DNA of 64,000 bases from Nephrocerus scutellatus (Eukaryota > Arthropoda > Insecta > Diptera > Pipunculidae): assembly GCA_947095585.1 (NCBI GenBank), contig OX352762.1:44070018-44134017 (forward strand), written 5' to 3'. Positions within the stretch are counted from its first letter, which is position 1, and every line of letters begins with the position of its first letter. A program made the position numbers and the translations under genes. This document shows positions 22,691 through 34,394 of the stretch, in pieces. The notes below the pieces were generated by a model, which made no database searches, was not told the origin of the DNA, and saw only the letters and a list, made by a program, of their open reading frames with translations.

Positions 22691-25285
22691 ACCTAAGAAT
22701 TTATTTATTCTTGCTCTTGAAGGTGAAACTAAAAACATGATGATGATGATGATAATAAAATGGGGTGTTGTAGCACTCGACCCATATTGATCTATTGCTT
22801 CTTAAGAATCCAATAATATGGAGCGGGTTCAGTGAATGCCGCACAGACTCCGAGATTACGTGGGTTCCCAAGTGGTCTCTTCTCTGATGGATCGTTGCTC
22901 CGCACGCGTTGAGTAGATGCCATGGGGTCTCCTCCGCCTCCCCACAGAGTCTGCAGCTTCCATCCTCTTCTATTTTTAACTTCTTTAGGTGCCCCTTCAG
23001 TTTGCAATGTCCTGTTAGGAAACCCGTAATGATTCTTACATTACTTCTACTTAGTCCCACTATTAGGCGGAACCTCTTTGGGTTATAATTTCCCAACATT
23101 TCCTTTGCTTGCCGTAGGCCTAGGAGGTTCTCCCATCTTTCGGAAGCGGCCGCCTTACCCATACTGAGGGCCTTACCCATACTGAGTACACATTATGCGG
23201 TACCATATGCCACAGAAGGGTTCTGGCCCTACAAGCGGAGTTTCTGCTCTTTATTCGCGAGGCTATCCGCAGCATCGTTGCCTTCTATGCCGGTGTGTCC
23301 CGGCAGCCAGTATAAACATACTCTGTTGGTGTCACCAAGCTTTTTAAGCTTTGCCTTGCATTCCTCCACCCGTTTTGATGTGACGTGGAATGCGTCCAGA
23401 GCTTTTAAAGCAGCTTGGCTCTCTGTCATGATTGCTATTTCCTGCCTCAGCTCAGTTCAGCACTTCTTACCGCATCCTGAGATGCGTTGTCGAATGCTCC
23501 TTCGATGTCCAGGAAGACGCAAAGCTCGGTTTTCTTACTGGCAAGAGACCTCTCTATACTTTCCGTTAGCTCCCACAGTGCGGTCTCCGTAGATCTGCCC
23601 GCTCTGTATGCATGCTGACTGGAATGTAATGGTTCTTTTTTCAGTATTCTCGACCTAATATAGTTGTCGATAACCTTTTCGATGGTCTTTAGGACGAACG
23701 AAGTTAGGCTAATTGGTCTGAAGGACTTCGAATGGGTGGGATTTTTTTCCCCCACCTTCAGTATAAATACCACCCTTGCCCTTCTCCAGCTTATCGGTAT
23801 ATACCCAAGTGCTAGACTACTTCTAAATATTCTCATTAGATGTGGAAGGAGGTTGTCTAATCCGACCTGCATAACTGCAGGGATTATCCCGTCCACACCT
23901 GCTGATTTAAAGGGATGAAAGCTTTTGATTGCAAATCGGATTCTTTGCTCTATACAAATGTCCGAGGCTTTCTTCCAGTCCTCCCTGCTAGCTCTTAGGT
24001 GGTTCACGTCCATCCCGAGCTCGTTACTGGTCACTGTGCTTCCAGGGAAGTGTGTTGTCAATAGAAGGAGGGCTCTTTGCTCCTCGTTTTCTGTGAACTT
24101 TCCGTTCTGGTCTAACAGTGATGCCTTTATACTTTAAGCATCTTTTGCCATAGCTTTAAATAGTCTGACAGACGCTGTAGTTTTGGCTACTTCCTCGCAG
24201 AAGTTGCGGAAACTGCTGCGTTCGGCTTATCTCACCTCTGTGTTGTACGCTGTGAGAGCTTCTCTGTATTGTTGCGAAGTGCCCCTCCACTTGGCGGCTT
24301 TGAAGAGTTTCCTCTTTGGGAGAGAACACCGGGCAACTCGACTCATACGCATCAGATATTACCCTATTCACTTCATCAGCTGCATATTCCAGCTCGTGTA
24401 GACATTTGGCCACTCTTTGTACTGAGATGTACTCTAAATTGTACCTCAAATTGGTTTTGTAAACTTCCGAATTTGTGCTTCTAGGATTTCTAATAGTTTT
24501 TACCTCGTCTACAAGCCCTCCCAATTCAGATAGGATAATCCTATGATCCTATAAAGATGGCTCGGAGGAGACCCTCCACCTATTAAGTACTCGACTCACT
24601 GTCGGAGTTCCGAAGGTGATGTCAAGTACTTCTTCCTTAACCCTAGTTACAAAAGTTGGTACCCTGCCTACATTGTATATATATAGGTTTTCCTTCACCA
24701 GAAACTCTAAGGAGAAGGGGGAGGACCCCTCCTTCTCTTTTTGCTTGGCTGGACAGTCTTTGGGCCGTGAGCCGTCTTCCCTGCTGGAATGGAGATCGAT
24801 TCTCCAATGGGGGAAGTCCTTGTTTTCCCCCAAGGGTTTCCCCTTTGGCGGAGACAGCGCATGCTGCCTACTGGTTGAGGGCCTCACCTCGAATTGGCGG
24901 GACTGCTGTCCCAACACCGCTCTAGTTGAGTGCGCCCCTCAGATCCGCTGCATTTGACGCGGGCATGCCCTGCTCCGTTTTAAAAATATTTTTATAAAAT
25001 TTCTCCATAAAAATCCCACGAGTATTGAGGAACTGTAGTCCTCCAGTCCAGAGCCTCTTACACTGGAGGGCCTGTTTACACATGGAGGGCAGCAGGTATC
25101 CACGGGCTCCGTTTGAGATAGCACGGTTACCCATGCCTACCACCAGTCCACTGGGCACGGGTCGCAATACACCACTGGATTAGGGCTTCGGTTCGTTACT
25201 CATCAAACCTGTTCGCAAGGGAATTCTCCAGCTAGCAGGATGACACTTTGCACCTTTAGCCCGCACGACAACGTCAAGGCGAAGA
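22691..25285 (-). pseudogene. Loa-type non-LTR retrotransposon, copy 2 (antisense)
   Basis: Same element as copy 1 but deleted differently. Minus-strand order: gag-like N-terminus (25167-24922), a chimeric piece of leader and endonuclease (24917-24549), endonuclease end (24524-24156), RT (24061-23447), RNase H (23429-23229, YWLPGHTGIEGNDAADSLAN) and zinc-knuckle-like tail (23180-22701). The RNase H centre lost from copy 1 survives here. The RT thumb kept in copy 1 is missing here, with the break at about 23450. A deletion at about 24708 removes about 430 bp between endonuclease and leader. Confidence 0.85.
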
Positions 25286-26053
25286 AAAAAGTATAGACAA
25301 GTATTGATACATAACGAAGATCGAAAGTACCAGTTGATTCTGTGGAGGAAGGAAGTATCAGAACTTGTAAAATGTTATCAGCTGATCACCGTTACCTACG
25401 GCACATTATATGCTCCCTATTGATCAATAAAATGTTTACAACAGCTATTTCAAGCGACAACTAAAAGTCACACCCTCGGCAGCAAGATACTTCATCACGA
25501 TTTATATGTAGACGACGTCATGACAGGCGCAAATAGTCTTCCCACTGCTCTGGAAATGCAAAGGCAATTGGTTGACGGCTTCAGGGAGCAGACTTAAAAC
25601 TGGGCAAGTGGTGCGCAAATCACCAGAGGTCCAGAGGATAAAGAAGTACAGCTGGACTTCAATGACTCAGAAGACAACATAAAAACCTTGGGTCTTACTT
25701 GGTTGCCTAAGGTGGACGATTTCTGCATCAAAACTTATGTGAATCACGACGCTAAAGTAACAAAAAGAACAGTCTCATCAGAAATAGCGCGAATATTTGA
25801 TCCACTTGGAGTCATTGCTCCAGTGGTAATCAACTCAAAAATTTTTCTGCAACAGCTGTGGAAACTAGAATTAGATTGGGATGCAGCTCTATCTCAGGAA
25901 TTGCATTCACAATGGTCAAGATTCCGTGACGACCTCAAGGCAATAAGTCTCATCAGGATTCCGCGACACATATTTTCACACCAGACTTCAGAAGTAACAC
26001 AAGTTCAACTATTCGCTGATGCATCCGAAAGGGCGTATGGAGCCTCCATATAC
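25286..26053 (+). pseudogene. roo-like BEL/Pao pol, part 1 (RT to RNase H)
   Basis: Starts where the Loa 5' end stops. Encodes RT (YVDDVMTGA near 25508-25534), the connection (25688 onward: LGLTWLPKVDDFCIKTY, SSEIARIFDPLGVIAPVV, QQLWKLELDWDAAL) and the start of RNase H (LFADASERAYGASIY). There are stops upstream of 25688. It is cut at 26053 by the long-inverted-repeat insertion; pol resumes in the same frame at 31617 after the second ATATAC. The DASERAYGAS motif is characteristic of BEL/Pao. Confidence 0.88.
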
Positions 26054-26660
26054 AGGGTGTACAAGAATTCGTGGCACAAACGAAGCAGGGTAATAGCGGA
26101 GGTCATTTCCAACCAAAATAGCCAAATGAAGTTTTATCGAATTGTTGATGGTTAAAAAGTTATTCCATTTTTAGTATTTTTGGGTAAAATCAACAACAAT
26201 CAACCAACAGTTCTTTTGTTTATGTTTATTTTTTAATACGATCTGGAAGAGTATGCCTTCCCAATAAAGTTATTTTTATAAACTTTATTATCTTCTGTCA
26301 AATTAAAACAATAGATTTGTGATGTCTTTTTGTTTCCCAAAATTTTTTGATTGATTTTTAAGTAGCTCTGGCGGAAAAACAATGTACTACAGAAAGTTGA
26401 CCGACTATCAGAAAAACTTGCGACATTAATGCAGATGCTTATGGTATCACGCATAGGAATATTCAAAACAGAATGGTTTTTATCAATTGTTTTGTGGTGT
26501 ACGTAGAGTTTTACATCACTTTACACACTGTAAGGGTTACATCAAGCTACAATATCACTGTTGCTCTATTTTGATAGAAAACTAAATCTTTAAGGTAAAA
26601 AAATGAATTTTTTTTTAAATTCTTAAAACCATTACCGATATAAACGTCGTCAAAGTAAAA
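26054..26660 (+). repeat. Left long inverted repeat arm
   Basis: Pairs with 31443-31616 (outer part) and 30585-31066 (inner part), both inverted. Contains AAATGAAGTTTTATCGAATT, TTATTCCATTTTTAGTATTT and ACCATTACCGATATAAACGT. A 77-codon ORF (26466-26233, minus) is also in the other arm (30814-31047, plus) but differs at about five residues. Confidence 0.8.
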
Positions 26661-26925
26661 AAAAAACAACCCATAAAAATTAAAATTGTTCTTGTAAATT
26701 CTCTAATCGGCGATACACACACACACACACACACTGCGTGCTCGCCTTGTGGCAAAATATTCCACCAAATTACGCAGCGGCAGCGAACAGCGCTGCTCAC
26801 AAAGCACAGAGCTCAGACTTTGCCGTGATCTGATGCGATATAGCGATATTTAAAAATTGTATATTGGGGTCCCCAAGGGGCCGATCGCTCCAAATTTTTA
26901 CAAAAAGTTTTTCAAGCTTTGGGAA
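26655..26925 (+). mobile_element. Minisatellite-bearing element, partial copy 3
   Basis: Left end AACAACCCATAAAAATTAAAA, TAAATTCTCTAATCGGCGA, (CA)n at 26717-26739, GC-rich block GCAGCGGCAGCGAACAGCGC, and the start of one minisatellite unit (GGGGTCCCCAAGGGGCCGATC, TTTTTACAAAAAGTTTT). Inverted relative to copy 0 at 6603-6895. It is cut on the right where antisense Gypsy begins. Confidence 0.78.
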
Positions 26926-29900
26926 TAGTTGATCTAGATCAATATTCCCATTGACAATAAAGTCGTTCCTTTTTATTGTGCATATTATTTGTTTACCTTT
27001 TTTTATTTTTAAATTGAAGTCTTTAAGACTAATGCATGCACATTTTCTTATCTCTTTTAAATTTAGTGCTTCATAAATTTTTGAATTTTCAGACTGAGGG
27101 CAATGGACTTGGGGTATCGTGTTGGGCGTGTTTATCTCAAAGTTATTTTTTTTTGATTTAAGTCTTGTAGTGACTTTCAAAATATTACTGGAAAGGTTTG
27201 GTATTTGTTTGATTTCAGAAAAATCAATGCGAGACAAAGCGTCTGCTGCATAGTTTTCTTTTCCCCTAATATACTCTATTACGAAATCATATTCCTCTAA
27301 ATCTAGTCTCATGCGTATTAGTTTTGATGACGGAGTTTTCATTGAGAAAAGGTAGGAAAGTGGTCTATGATCACTCTTAACTAAGAATTGTTTTCCATAT
27401 ACATATGGTTTAAAGTGAGTTATAGCCCAGTGAATAGCTGCCAACTCTTGTTCTATGGTTGATTTATTGCTTTCGCCTTTCGTGAAAGCTCAAGAAGCAT
27501 ATGCAACGGGTAGTTGTTTTACTTCGAACTCTTGGCTAAGTACGGCTCCACACGCATGCTTGCTAGCGTCCGTTGTTATACAAAATTTCTTTTGAAAGTT
27601 GGGATATTGTAGGCAGTTTTTAAGATATTGAAATGCAGTTTCACACTCATTACTCCATACAAACGATATATTCTTTCGACCTAACTGTGATAGATGACGT
27701 GAATACTTAGAAAAATTTGGAATAAAACGCCTATAATAATTACAGAAAGCAACGAATCTTTTCGTTTGATCGGCATTTTGAGGTCTAGGATAGTTTAAGA
27801 TCGCGCTGAATTTACTATCATCTGGAAGTATGCCCTTGTCTGTACATTTATGCCCTAAATATGTAACTTCGTGACCGAAAAATAAGCATTTGTCCGGATG
27901 GAGTTTTAAATTGTATTTGCGGCAAATTGAAAAAACGTCTTTAAGGTTTCTCAACATATGTTTCTCCGAGAAACCTAATACTACCAAGTCATCCATATAC
28001 AGAAATGCTTGTTGTGGTGAGAGACCACAAAACGCTATCGACAGCATTCGTTGAAAGGAATTTGGTGCTATTTTGATGCCATACGGGAGACGTTTGAATC
28101 GAAAAGATCCTTTGTCCGTAGAGAATGATGTTATGTCTCTTGATTTTTCATCTAGCTCGATTTGGTGGAAACCAGATATTAAATCAAGGCACGAAAAATA
28201 TTTTGCCCTACCTAATTGGGCCAGAATATCATCTATTCTAGGTAATGGGAATTTGTCTGCAATTAATTTTTTATTTATGTTCCTAAAATCCACTACTAAT
28301 CTCCACCGTTTCTCATTACTTCCTGGTAAAGATTTCTTGGGTACCAGTAAGATTGGACTATTATATTCCGAAGTCGATGATTCAACTATGTCATCTTTAA
28401 TTAATTTATCAACCTGTTTGCCAATTTCATCCTTTTGTGAATAAGGAATTCTGTAATTTTTTATATATACAGGTGATTCATCCTTTAGGCGGAGCTTTTG
28501 TGCATAAAAATTATTACACGAAATTTTTTCTGATTCTAATGCGAAAACATCATTAAATTCATTACATAGTTCAGTTAGCTTTTTTTTTTTTTTTTTGATA
28601 ACCTGTCCAGAATTTTTTCTTTATGCCCGTTTTCCAAATTTTTATTTATGAAAATGTTATAATTAGAAAGATTTTCTGTTATTATATTGGGATTGCTTAA
28701 AGTAACATTATCATTTGTTGTATTGATTATACGCACTAATGGTTTTCTAACGTTTATTATTGTACTTGCAATGTAAATACCCGTTTGGGTATTTTGGTAT
28801 CAAAAGCTCATCTTCTTCAGTATTAATAGAGATTAGTCTTATAACTTCTGATCTAGCGGGAATTGAAAACGAATTGGGATAATGCGACGTATGCATTGGT
28901 ATGGCAACATTTTCTGGAAAATTATCTGGTCTTAATATTAACCAGTCTTGACGATACTCATAGTCTAAAACAAAATTGTATTTTTTTATAAAGTCAAGAC
29001 CAAGTATACCATCACTGGGTATAGGGAAATCTGCTTGTACTACTTGGGTATTAGTATGTTTTCAACTTTTAACTCTACACTAACTGTACCTATTGTATTG
29101 ATCACTCCCTGGCCAATGCCACTTAGTTTTCGTATGCTTTTTTTTATTAACAAACACGTTATTGGTAATATTGTTCTGCTTTATTAGGGAAATATCCGCG
29201 CCTGTGTCTATGAGAAATGTTGAATATTTATTATTTATATCTGTTCTTATTGTTACAAAACTACTGAGACTGAGATTTAAATTGAGGACTTTATTCGTGA
29301 TATTTACAAATTGTTTTGAGTATTTCCGAACTTTGAACTTCATTTGTACATCGCACATTGCTTTGTGTATTTCGACCATTTTGGCGGTAATGGCCATTAT
29401 TTTGGAAACTACCTCGCCAACGACCACGGCCTCGGCCACGGTTGAAGTTGTGATATTGGCCGCGTGCACGGTTACGACCAAGATGATGAAAATTGGTTTG
29501 GTTGTTATACCTGCCATTTCTGCTATAATATAAAACAGAGTTTGGTTGGCAACCACTTCATTCATATTATTAAACTGGCCAGATTCCATAACAATTTTTA
29601 TCTTCTCATTCGTGGCATTCTTTGTGATGGCACGTACCGCTGTTTGAGTAGAGTACTTCTCTGCTAATGCGATGGTCAATCCATCTGAAATATAAGCATT
29701 GTTCAAAGATTTGGTCAAGTCTTCCATTTCTTTGACGTAAGTGTTAGCAGACTTGTTATTTTGCTTTACACTCATAAGTTTAGCTGATAGCACTTCTACT
29801 GACTCGCCTTTTATCGATTTTCTTAAGTTTGCTATGATTTGTTGTAAAGAAGACTCATTCGCTATAAGGTTTCGTGCAGAACCCTTGAGCTTAGTTTTTA

Positions 29901-30170
29901 CTAACTCAACCGCCACTTGTTCATGAGTTTCTTTTATCGAATCTACCAAATTTAATGAATCCAAAAAACTTTGTAAATTTTCAATTTTACCATCAAAGTC
30001 TGGTATTAATTTTGACGCTGTATTAAGAAACTCAATTTCGTTACTTGATACAATGCCCGGAATGTTCATGTAGGCAATTAAACACACTACAGAGTTACTA
30101 CTAGTACTTATACGAAGAGTTGCTTGCCGTCTTAGTTTTCCTGCAGCAACGGTGCAACAAAATTAACGTG
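26926..30170 (-). pseudogene. Ty3/Gypsy retrotransposon, 3'-truncated (antisense)
   Basis: Minus-strand order: gag and protease (30087-29080, with FLIDTGADISLI near 29210), RT (28293-27490: DFRNINKKLIADKFPLPRID, CLDLISGFHQIELD, LYMDDLVV, NYYRRFIPNFSKYSRHLSQL), RNase H (TTDASKHACGAVLSQ near 27570, then 27444-26797: MAAIHWAITHFKPYVYGK, SDHRPLSYLF, VIEYIRGKENYAADALSRID). Integrase and the 3' LTR are missing; the element stops at about 26925 against minisatellite-bearing element copy 3. There is a stop between RT and RNase H and a gap between protease and RT. Start of the element is near 30170; no clear LTR or primer-binding site is seen. Confidence 0.88.
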
Positions 30171-31174
30171 GAATGGATGCACTCTAACCACTCCACTCCA
30201 GTGCATAATCTGCGTTAAACGGAATTCCCTAGAAGGACCTAATTTTGTGAGTGGACACATGGAATTGGTGGTTATAATGGACACATGAAAATGGAGTCGG
30301 TATGGCTTAAAAATTTAATTTTCCTTCAAAAAAGATTAACAGTAACCTTGTAGCTGGAAGTGTTCAAGTGTTATAGGGTGTAAAGCATGTAAGATCAAAA
30401 GTACGTTTTCAATCATTTCACAACTTTAAATTTTAATCCTGTTCCTGTTGACCTATTGCAGAAATATTATGAGGTGAAGTTGTAGAAAATTCAATGGGCT
30501 TTAATACTGCATTTGTCAAAAAAAAATTATCCAAGAGCATTTTTCGACAATCGCGTTTGAAAATAAAATTTTAAAAAAACCTTTCTTTTTTTTTACTTTG
30601 ACGACGTTTATATCGGTAATGGTTTTAAGAATTTAAAAAAAAATTTGATTTTTTTGACCTTAAAGATTTCGTTTTCTATCAAAATAGAGAAAAAGTGTTA
30701 TTGTAGCTTGATGTAACCCTTACAGTGTGTAAAGTGATGTAAGGTCAAAAGTACGTATCTCTGTTTTAAAACTCTACGTACACCACAAAACAATTGATAA
30801 AAACCATTCTGTTTTGAATATTCCTATGCGTGATACCATAAGAATCTGCATTAATGTCGCAAGTTTTTCTGATAGTCGGTCAACTTACTGTAGTACATTG
30901 TTTTTCCACCAGAGCTACTTAAAAATCAATCAAAAAATTTTGGGAAACAAAAAGACATCACAAATCTATTGTTTTAATTTGACAGAAGATAATAAAGTTT
31001 ATAAAAATGACTTTATTGGGAAGGCATACTCTTCCAGATCGTATTAAAAAATAAACATAAACAAAAGAACTGTTGGTTTTTAGTGGCGGCGTGTGCGATT
31101 TTACCCAAAAATACTAAAAATGGAATAACTTTTTAACCATCAACAATTCGATAAAACTTCATTTGGCTATTTTC
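30171..31174 (+). repeat. Right inner arm of long inverted repeat
   Basis: 30585-31066 is the inverse of 26219-26660. 30240-30580 has no left partner; it contains a diverged repeat of the phrase GTACTTTTGA(C/T)CTTACAT, ...TTTACAC (about 30390 and 30740 on the opposite strand). The last 109 bp (31066-31174, GAACTGTTGGTTTTTAGTGG onward) recurs at 31446-31555. Confidence 0.7.
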
Positions 31175-31445
31175 ACGTTTAGTGAAAATTTTAAGTAATC
31201 TATCCCTAAAACTCCAGAAGATATCTTGAGCTTCTGCTTTGTATTCTTTTGTTAATTTATTATAGTTTACGTTTAGTACTGTTCTTATTTTGTCTACAGT
31301 GTCGCTTTTAATTTCAATATTTTTATTTAAACATTTATACGATTTATTGAATACTTCTCTACACACTTCTATTTTTGACCGAATGTCGGTCCAATTTTGG
31401 CACATTAAACTGGTTTAATTCCTTATACAATCGACTGAATTTTCA
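31175..31445 (-). pseudogene. Gypsy gag N-terminal fragment between 109-bp repeats
   Basis: Minus-strand 31405-31175 encodes DIRSKIEVCREVFNKSYKCL, SDTVDKIRTVLNVNYNKLT and AQDIFWSFRDRLLKIFTKR, which looks like the N-terminal part of an insect Gypsy gag. Orientation and position (upstream of gag at 30087) fit it being the missing start of the antisense Gypsy, displaced by the 30171-31174 block. A 109-bp repeat lies on both sides. Confidence 0.55.
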
Positions 31446-31616
31446 AGAACTGTTGGTTTTTAGTGGCGGCGTATGCGATTTTACCCAAAAATACTAAAAA
31501 TGGAATAACTTTTAAACCATCAACAATTCGATAAAACTTCATTTGGCTATTTTGGTTGGAAATGACCTCCGCTATTACCCTGCTTCGTTTGTGCCACGAA
31601 TTCTTGTACACCATGT
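31446..31616 (-). repeat. Right outer arm of long inverted repeat
   Basis: Inverse of 26054-26218. Includes the second copy of the 109-bp segment and the outer end CCACGAATTCTTGTACACC. Followed by ATATAC and BEL pol. Confidence 0.82.
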
Positions 31617-33500
31617 ATATACGATAAACTGTTGGGCACGGAACGATTGGGCATAGTGCGATTGTTGTACGCTAAATCTCGTGTAGCACCACTTGAGAAG
31701 GACAAGCTTAAGAAGCCGATAATTCCACGGCTAAAATTGTGCGCCGCCAAAGGAGCAACGGTTCTAGCTAATCGAATAAAAAGGGATATTGGATACGATG
31801 AGGCCCCAACGTATTTTTAGAGTGTCTCTGAAATTGTCTTGGCATGGATCAACTCCTCCGAGAAATCCCTTCCAACGTTCATTGCTAATAATCATTTATC
31901 TTCGATAAAGTTTAGTTTACTAACACGAGTAATTACTCCGGAAAGGTTGAAAGAACGCAATATTTGGTTTTACGGTCCCCTATTCCTTCATGGTCGAGAA
32001 TCCTCTTGGCCACAACCTTAGAACAAATCGTCATTGTTTTAGTAGCAACCAAACTCTAATGCGTTACCAATAACAACCAACGATAAAGAGTCAGCTCACT
32101 TTATCTACAAAATCAAGCATGGAAACTAGTTTCAAACGATCCAGCGGATCACTGCGTAGATATTAAGATTCGTCAGCAACCTTAAAGGGCGCGAAGGGAA
32201 GAAAAGCAGAAAAAGAGAACTATCCAGCCAGGAATTAACAGATTCGCTTCGTACCATTCTCCGAGTTCTGCAGAAAGATGAGTTAAATTCCGATATCGCC
32301 CATCTTAAACGATACAGCGAGTGCGAGAAAACCAGCGCCATAGGCAGTACCGCACCCTTTTTGGATACAAATGATATTATGCGGGTTGGAGGAAGACTAG
32401 AAGCATCAGCTTTCATACGATGCAAGACATCCTAGCTTCCTCCCTTACCGACACCCTTTCACAAAAATGATAATGACAGAAATTCCTTGCAAAAATAAGC
32501 ACGTTATAACACAGACTATTTTGGCCATCACTAGATAACGATTCTGGCCGATTAAAGGTAAAACTATTGCCAGATCTATAGTGCAAAACTGCATTCGGTG
32601 CGCAAAAGCAAAACCCAATTGCTCTCTCAGATGATGGACAATTTACTCACCGATCGAGTTCAACCAGCAAGGCCTTTCGTCAATTCAGGAGTGGACTTTT
32701 GCGGGCCGATATGGATTCACTACCGTGGTAGAGGAAGCCGACCACAAGAGGCATATATCGCAATATTCTGCTGCTTTACAACTAAGTCGGTTCACCTGGA
32801 GATCGTTTGTGCTTTCACAACGGAAGCCTTTATAGGAGCACTGAAACGTTTTATGGGAAGACGAGGCTACGTTCGTAATCTATACTTCGACAATGCGACC
32901 AATTTTGTTGGATCTAGAAATCCGCTTTAGGACGTTAGCCAAACAGTATATTCCGCGCAAGGTCGAGAACACCCTTGACATATGAAGAATTTAAGATCCT
33001 AATAATTGAAATTGAAGCAATTCTTAATTCACGACCATTAACACCGCTTTCCTCAGATCAAAATGATATTACCGCACTAACTCTCGGTCAATTCCTAATC
33101 GGTGAACCACTGACAACTCCCAAAAGCTGAAAATACGAGGGTCAGCTTGCCAACACGATGGAAGATTGTGACTCATCTAAAAAATTAATTTTGGCGCAGA
33201 TGGTCGAGGGAACATCTAAATGAATTGCGGCAACGGGTTAAATGTAAACAGCGGAAACCAAACTTACAACCCAGAGCCATAGTTTTAAAGAAGATAACCC
33301 CACCGATGAAATGGCAATTCGGACGAGTCATTAAAACTCACATTGGAGAAGATGGCCAGGTCCGCGTAGCAGACGTCAAAACATCAACCAGCATTCTTCC
33401 GCGAGCGATTCATAAACGTGCTCCTCTTCCACTTGATGAAGAAACCTCCCAGGAACGACCACATCATTCTGAAAGTAAAATAAAAAGAAAGACGGCATAA
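31617..33500 (+). pseudogene. roo-like BEL/Pao pol, part 2 (RNase H end, integrase)
   Basis: Resumes pol after the insertion: LLYAKSRVAPLEKDKLKKPI (31656 onward), then decayed connector with many frameshifts, integrase zinc region (about 32340-32600), integrase core (32598-32930: VNSGVDFCGPIWIHYRG, CCFTTKSVHLEIV, LYFDNATNFVG) and the C-terminal domain (33225-33500: PPMKWQFGRVIKTHIGEDGQ, VRVADVKTSTSILPR). Asp residues of the catalytic triad are visible; the Glu region after 32935 is damaged. The BEL-type C-terminal domain and the env that follows support a roo-like lineage. Confidence 0.87.
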
Positions 33501-33967
33501 TCAACAACTCAAATCACAGGGGAGTCAACGAACAATGACCAACCACCACCGGGAAATGTTGATAATCATACGGATCGGTAATGTTATCCATCTTGATAGT
33601 ATGCCTGATCGTAGTTACCGTTGTTAATCAATCAATTTAGTCATGTAAAAGAAGAGCTCACAAGCAAATTAATCAAATAACTGCGCATACCACTCAAAAA
33701 GAACTAACTAGTACTTTTCTGTCCTTATCCATTGAACTGACGCTAATCATTTCCAACACATAACGAATACAAGCCTTGCTTACCAGAGTGCTAATCGACA
33801 CAAACCATGTAAATATAAGCCCTCTTCTTCTATCACCACAGCAATTAAGTCATGAAATCATAATGATAAAGGCGCATGTCCCTTCCTCGCTTCGCTTACC
33901 GGTAGACTAGTCAGACCTGCTGCAACTACATCAACTGATGTCCGTAAAGAGTAGAATCGTTAACAAC
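33501..33967 (+). pseudogene. Env-like ORF of roo-like BEL element, N-terminal part
   Basis: After pol, frames contain a hydrophobic stretch (LSILIVCLIVVTVV near 33588) that could be a signal or membrane segment, then a polar region with SPLLLSPQQLSHEI near 33820. It is broken by stops. The provirus at 33973 is inserted here, and env-like sequence goes on at 40077 in the same frame. By family knowledge such insect env genes resemble the baculovirus F fusion protein; I base the call on the better-preserved C-terminal part. Confidence 0.6.
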
Positions 33968-33972
33968 CACGT

Positions 33973-34370
33973 TGTTTGTGATTATGAAGTTTGGTTCACC
34001 TTTTGGAATTATATGAATCTACGAGTATGTTAGAATGATATTACAATACCGAGTGCTAGAAACTTTGGTTTTATTTTTGTTAGAGTAGTGAACAAACTTT
34101 GTATATACAATAATTTAATATAGATTTTAATTCAGTACTGTGCGCGTGACATTCGCGTTGATGGTTAACAGAGGAAGAGAAACTGCGCAAATTGGCAGGC
34201 TTAGTTGCACCACAGCGAACATAGGAAAAAAAAAAGTCCAACGAAGTGAGATGAAAGTGACGAACATCGAACGAATGATGGTTGGGTTATGTTCAGTAAC
34301 TCGACTATTACTAAACATAACGAACGAATGATGGTTGGGTTATGTTCAGTAACTCGACTATTACTAAACA
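33973..34370 (-). repeat. 3' LTR of BEL/Pao provirus
   Basis: Starts TGTT and ends AACA on either strand convention (TGTTTAGTAATAGTCGAGTT on the minus strand). Contains a 53-bp tandem duplication (CGAACGAATGATGGTTGGGT block at 34268 and 34321) near its own 5' end; the same duplication is in the 5' LTR. Confidence 0.93.
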
Positions 34371-34394
34371 TAACTCCCCCCGCTGGAACGAGTT

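Larger units (their letters stand above)
16718..25702. repeat. Tandem duplication of a composite transposon block
   Basis: Unit 1 (16718-21477) and unit 2 (21478-25702) share the same order: Helitron helicase end, antisense Loa, BEL RT fragment. The junction at 21477/21478 joins BEL sequence (CTTACTTGG) directly to TCGATCCTATAGTTTTGGGG, the sequence found at 16718. The two parent sites share only GT, so end-joining with 2-bp microhomology is a reasonable origin. Units differ by a Helitron insertion with deletion (unit 2), loss of central RNase H (unit 1), and loss of RT thumb plus most of the endonuclease region (unit 2). Confidence 0.88.
26054..31616. mobile_element. Long-inverted-repeat insertion in BEL pol, composite
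   Basis: The block is flanked by ATATAC at 26048-26053 and 31617-31622. The outer ends are inverted: 26054 onward (AGGGTGTACAAGAATTCGTG) and the reverse complement of 31616 (ACATGGTGTACAAGAATTCG), continuing for about 165 bp. Further inward the left end (26219-26660) matches 30585-31066 inverted. The inside holds a minisatellite-bearing element (26655-26925), an antisense Gypsy (26926-30170) and a Gypsy gag fragment (31175-31443). I see no transposase for the inverted-repeat element itself, and cannot name its superfamily. The 6-bp flank repeat is short and partly palindromic (GTATATAC), so exact ends could be off by a few bases. Confidence 0.65.

Noticed and set aside
26233..26466. 77-codon ORF present in both inverted arms (also 30814-31047)
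   Set aside because: The base differences I saw mostly change amino acids and the start is TTG, so there is no sign of protein-level constraint.
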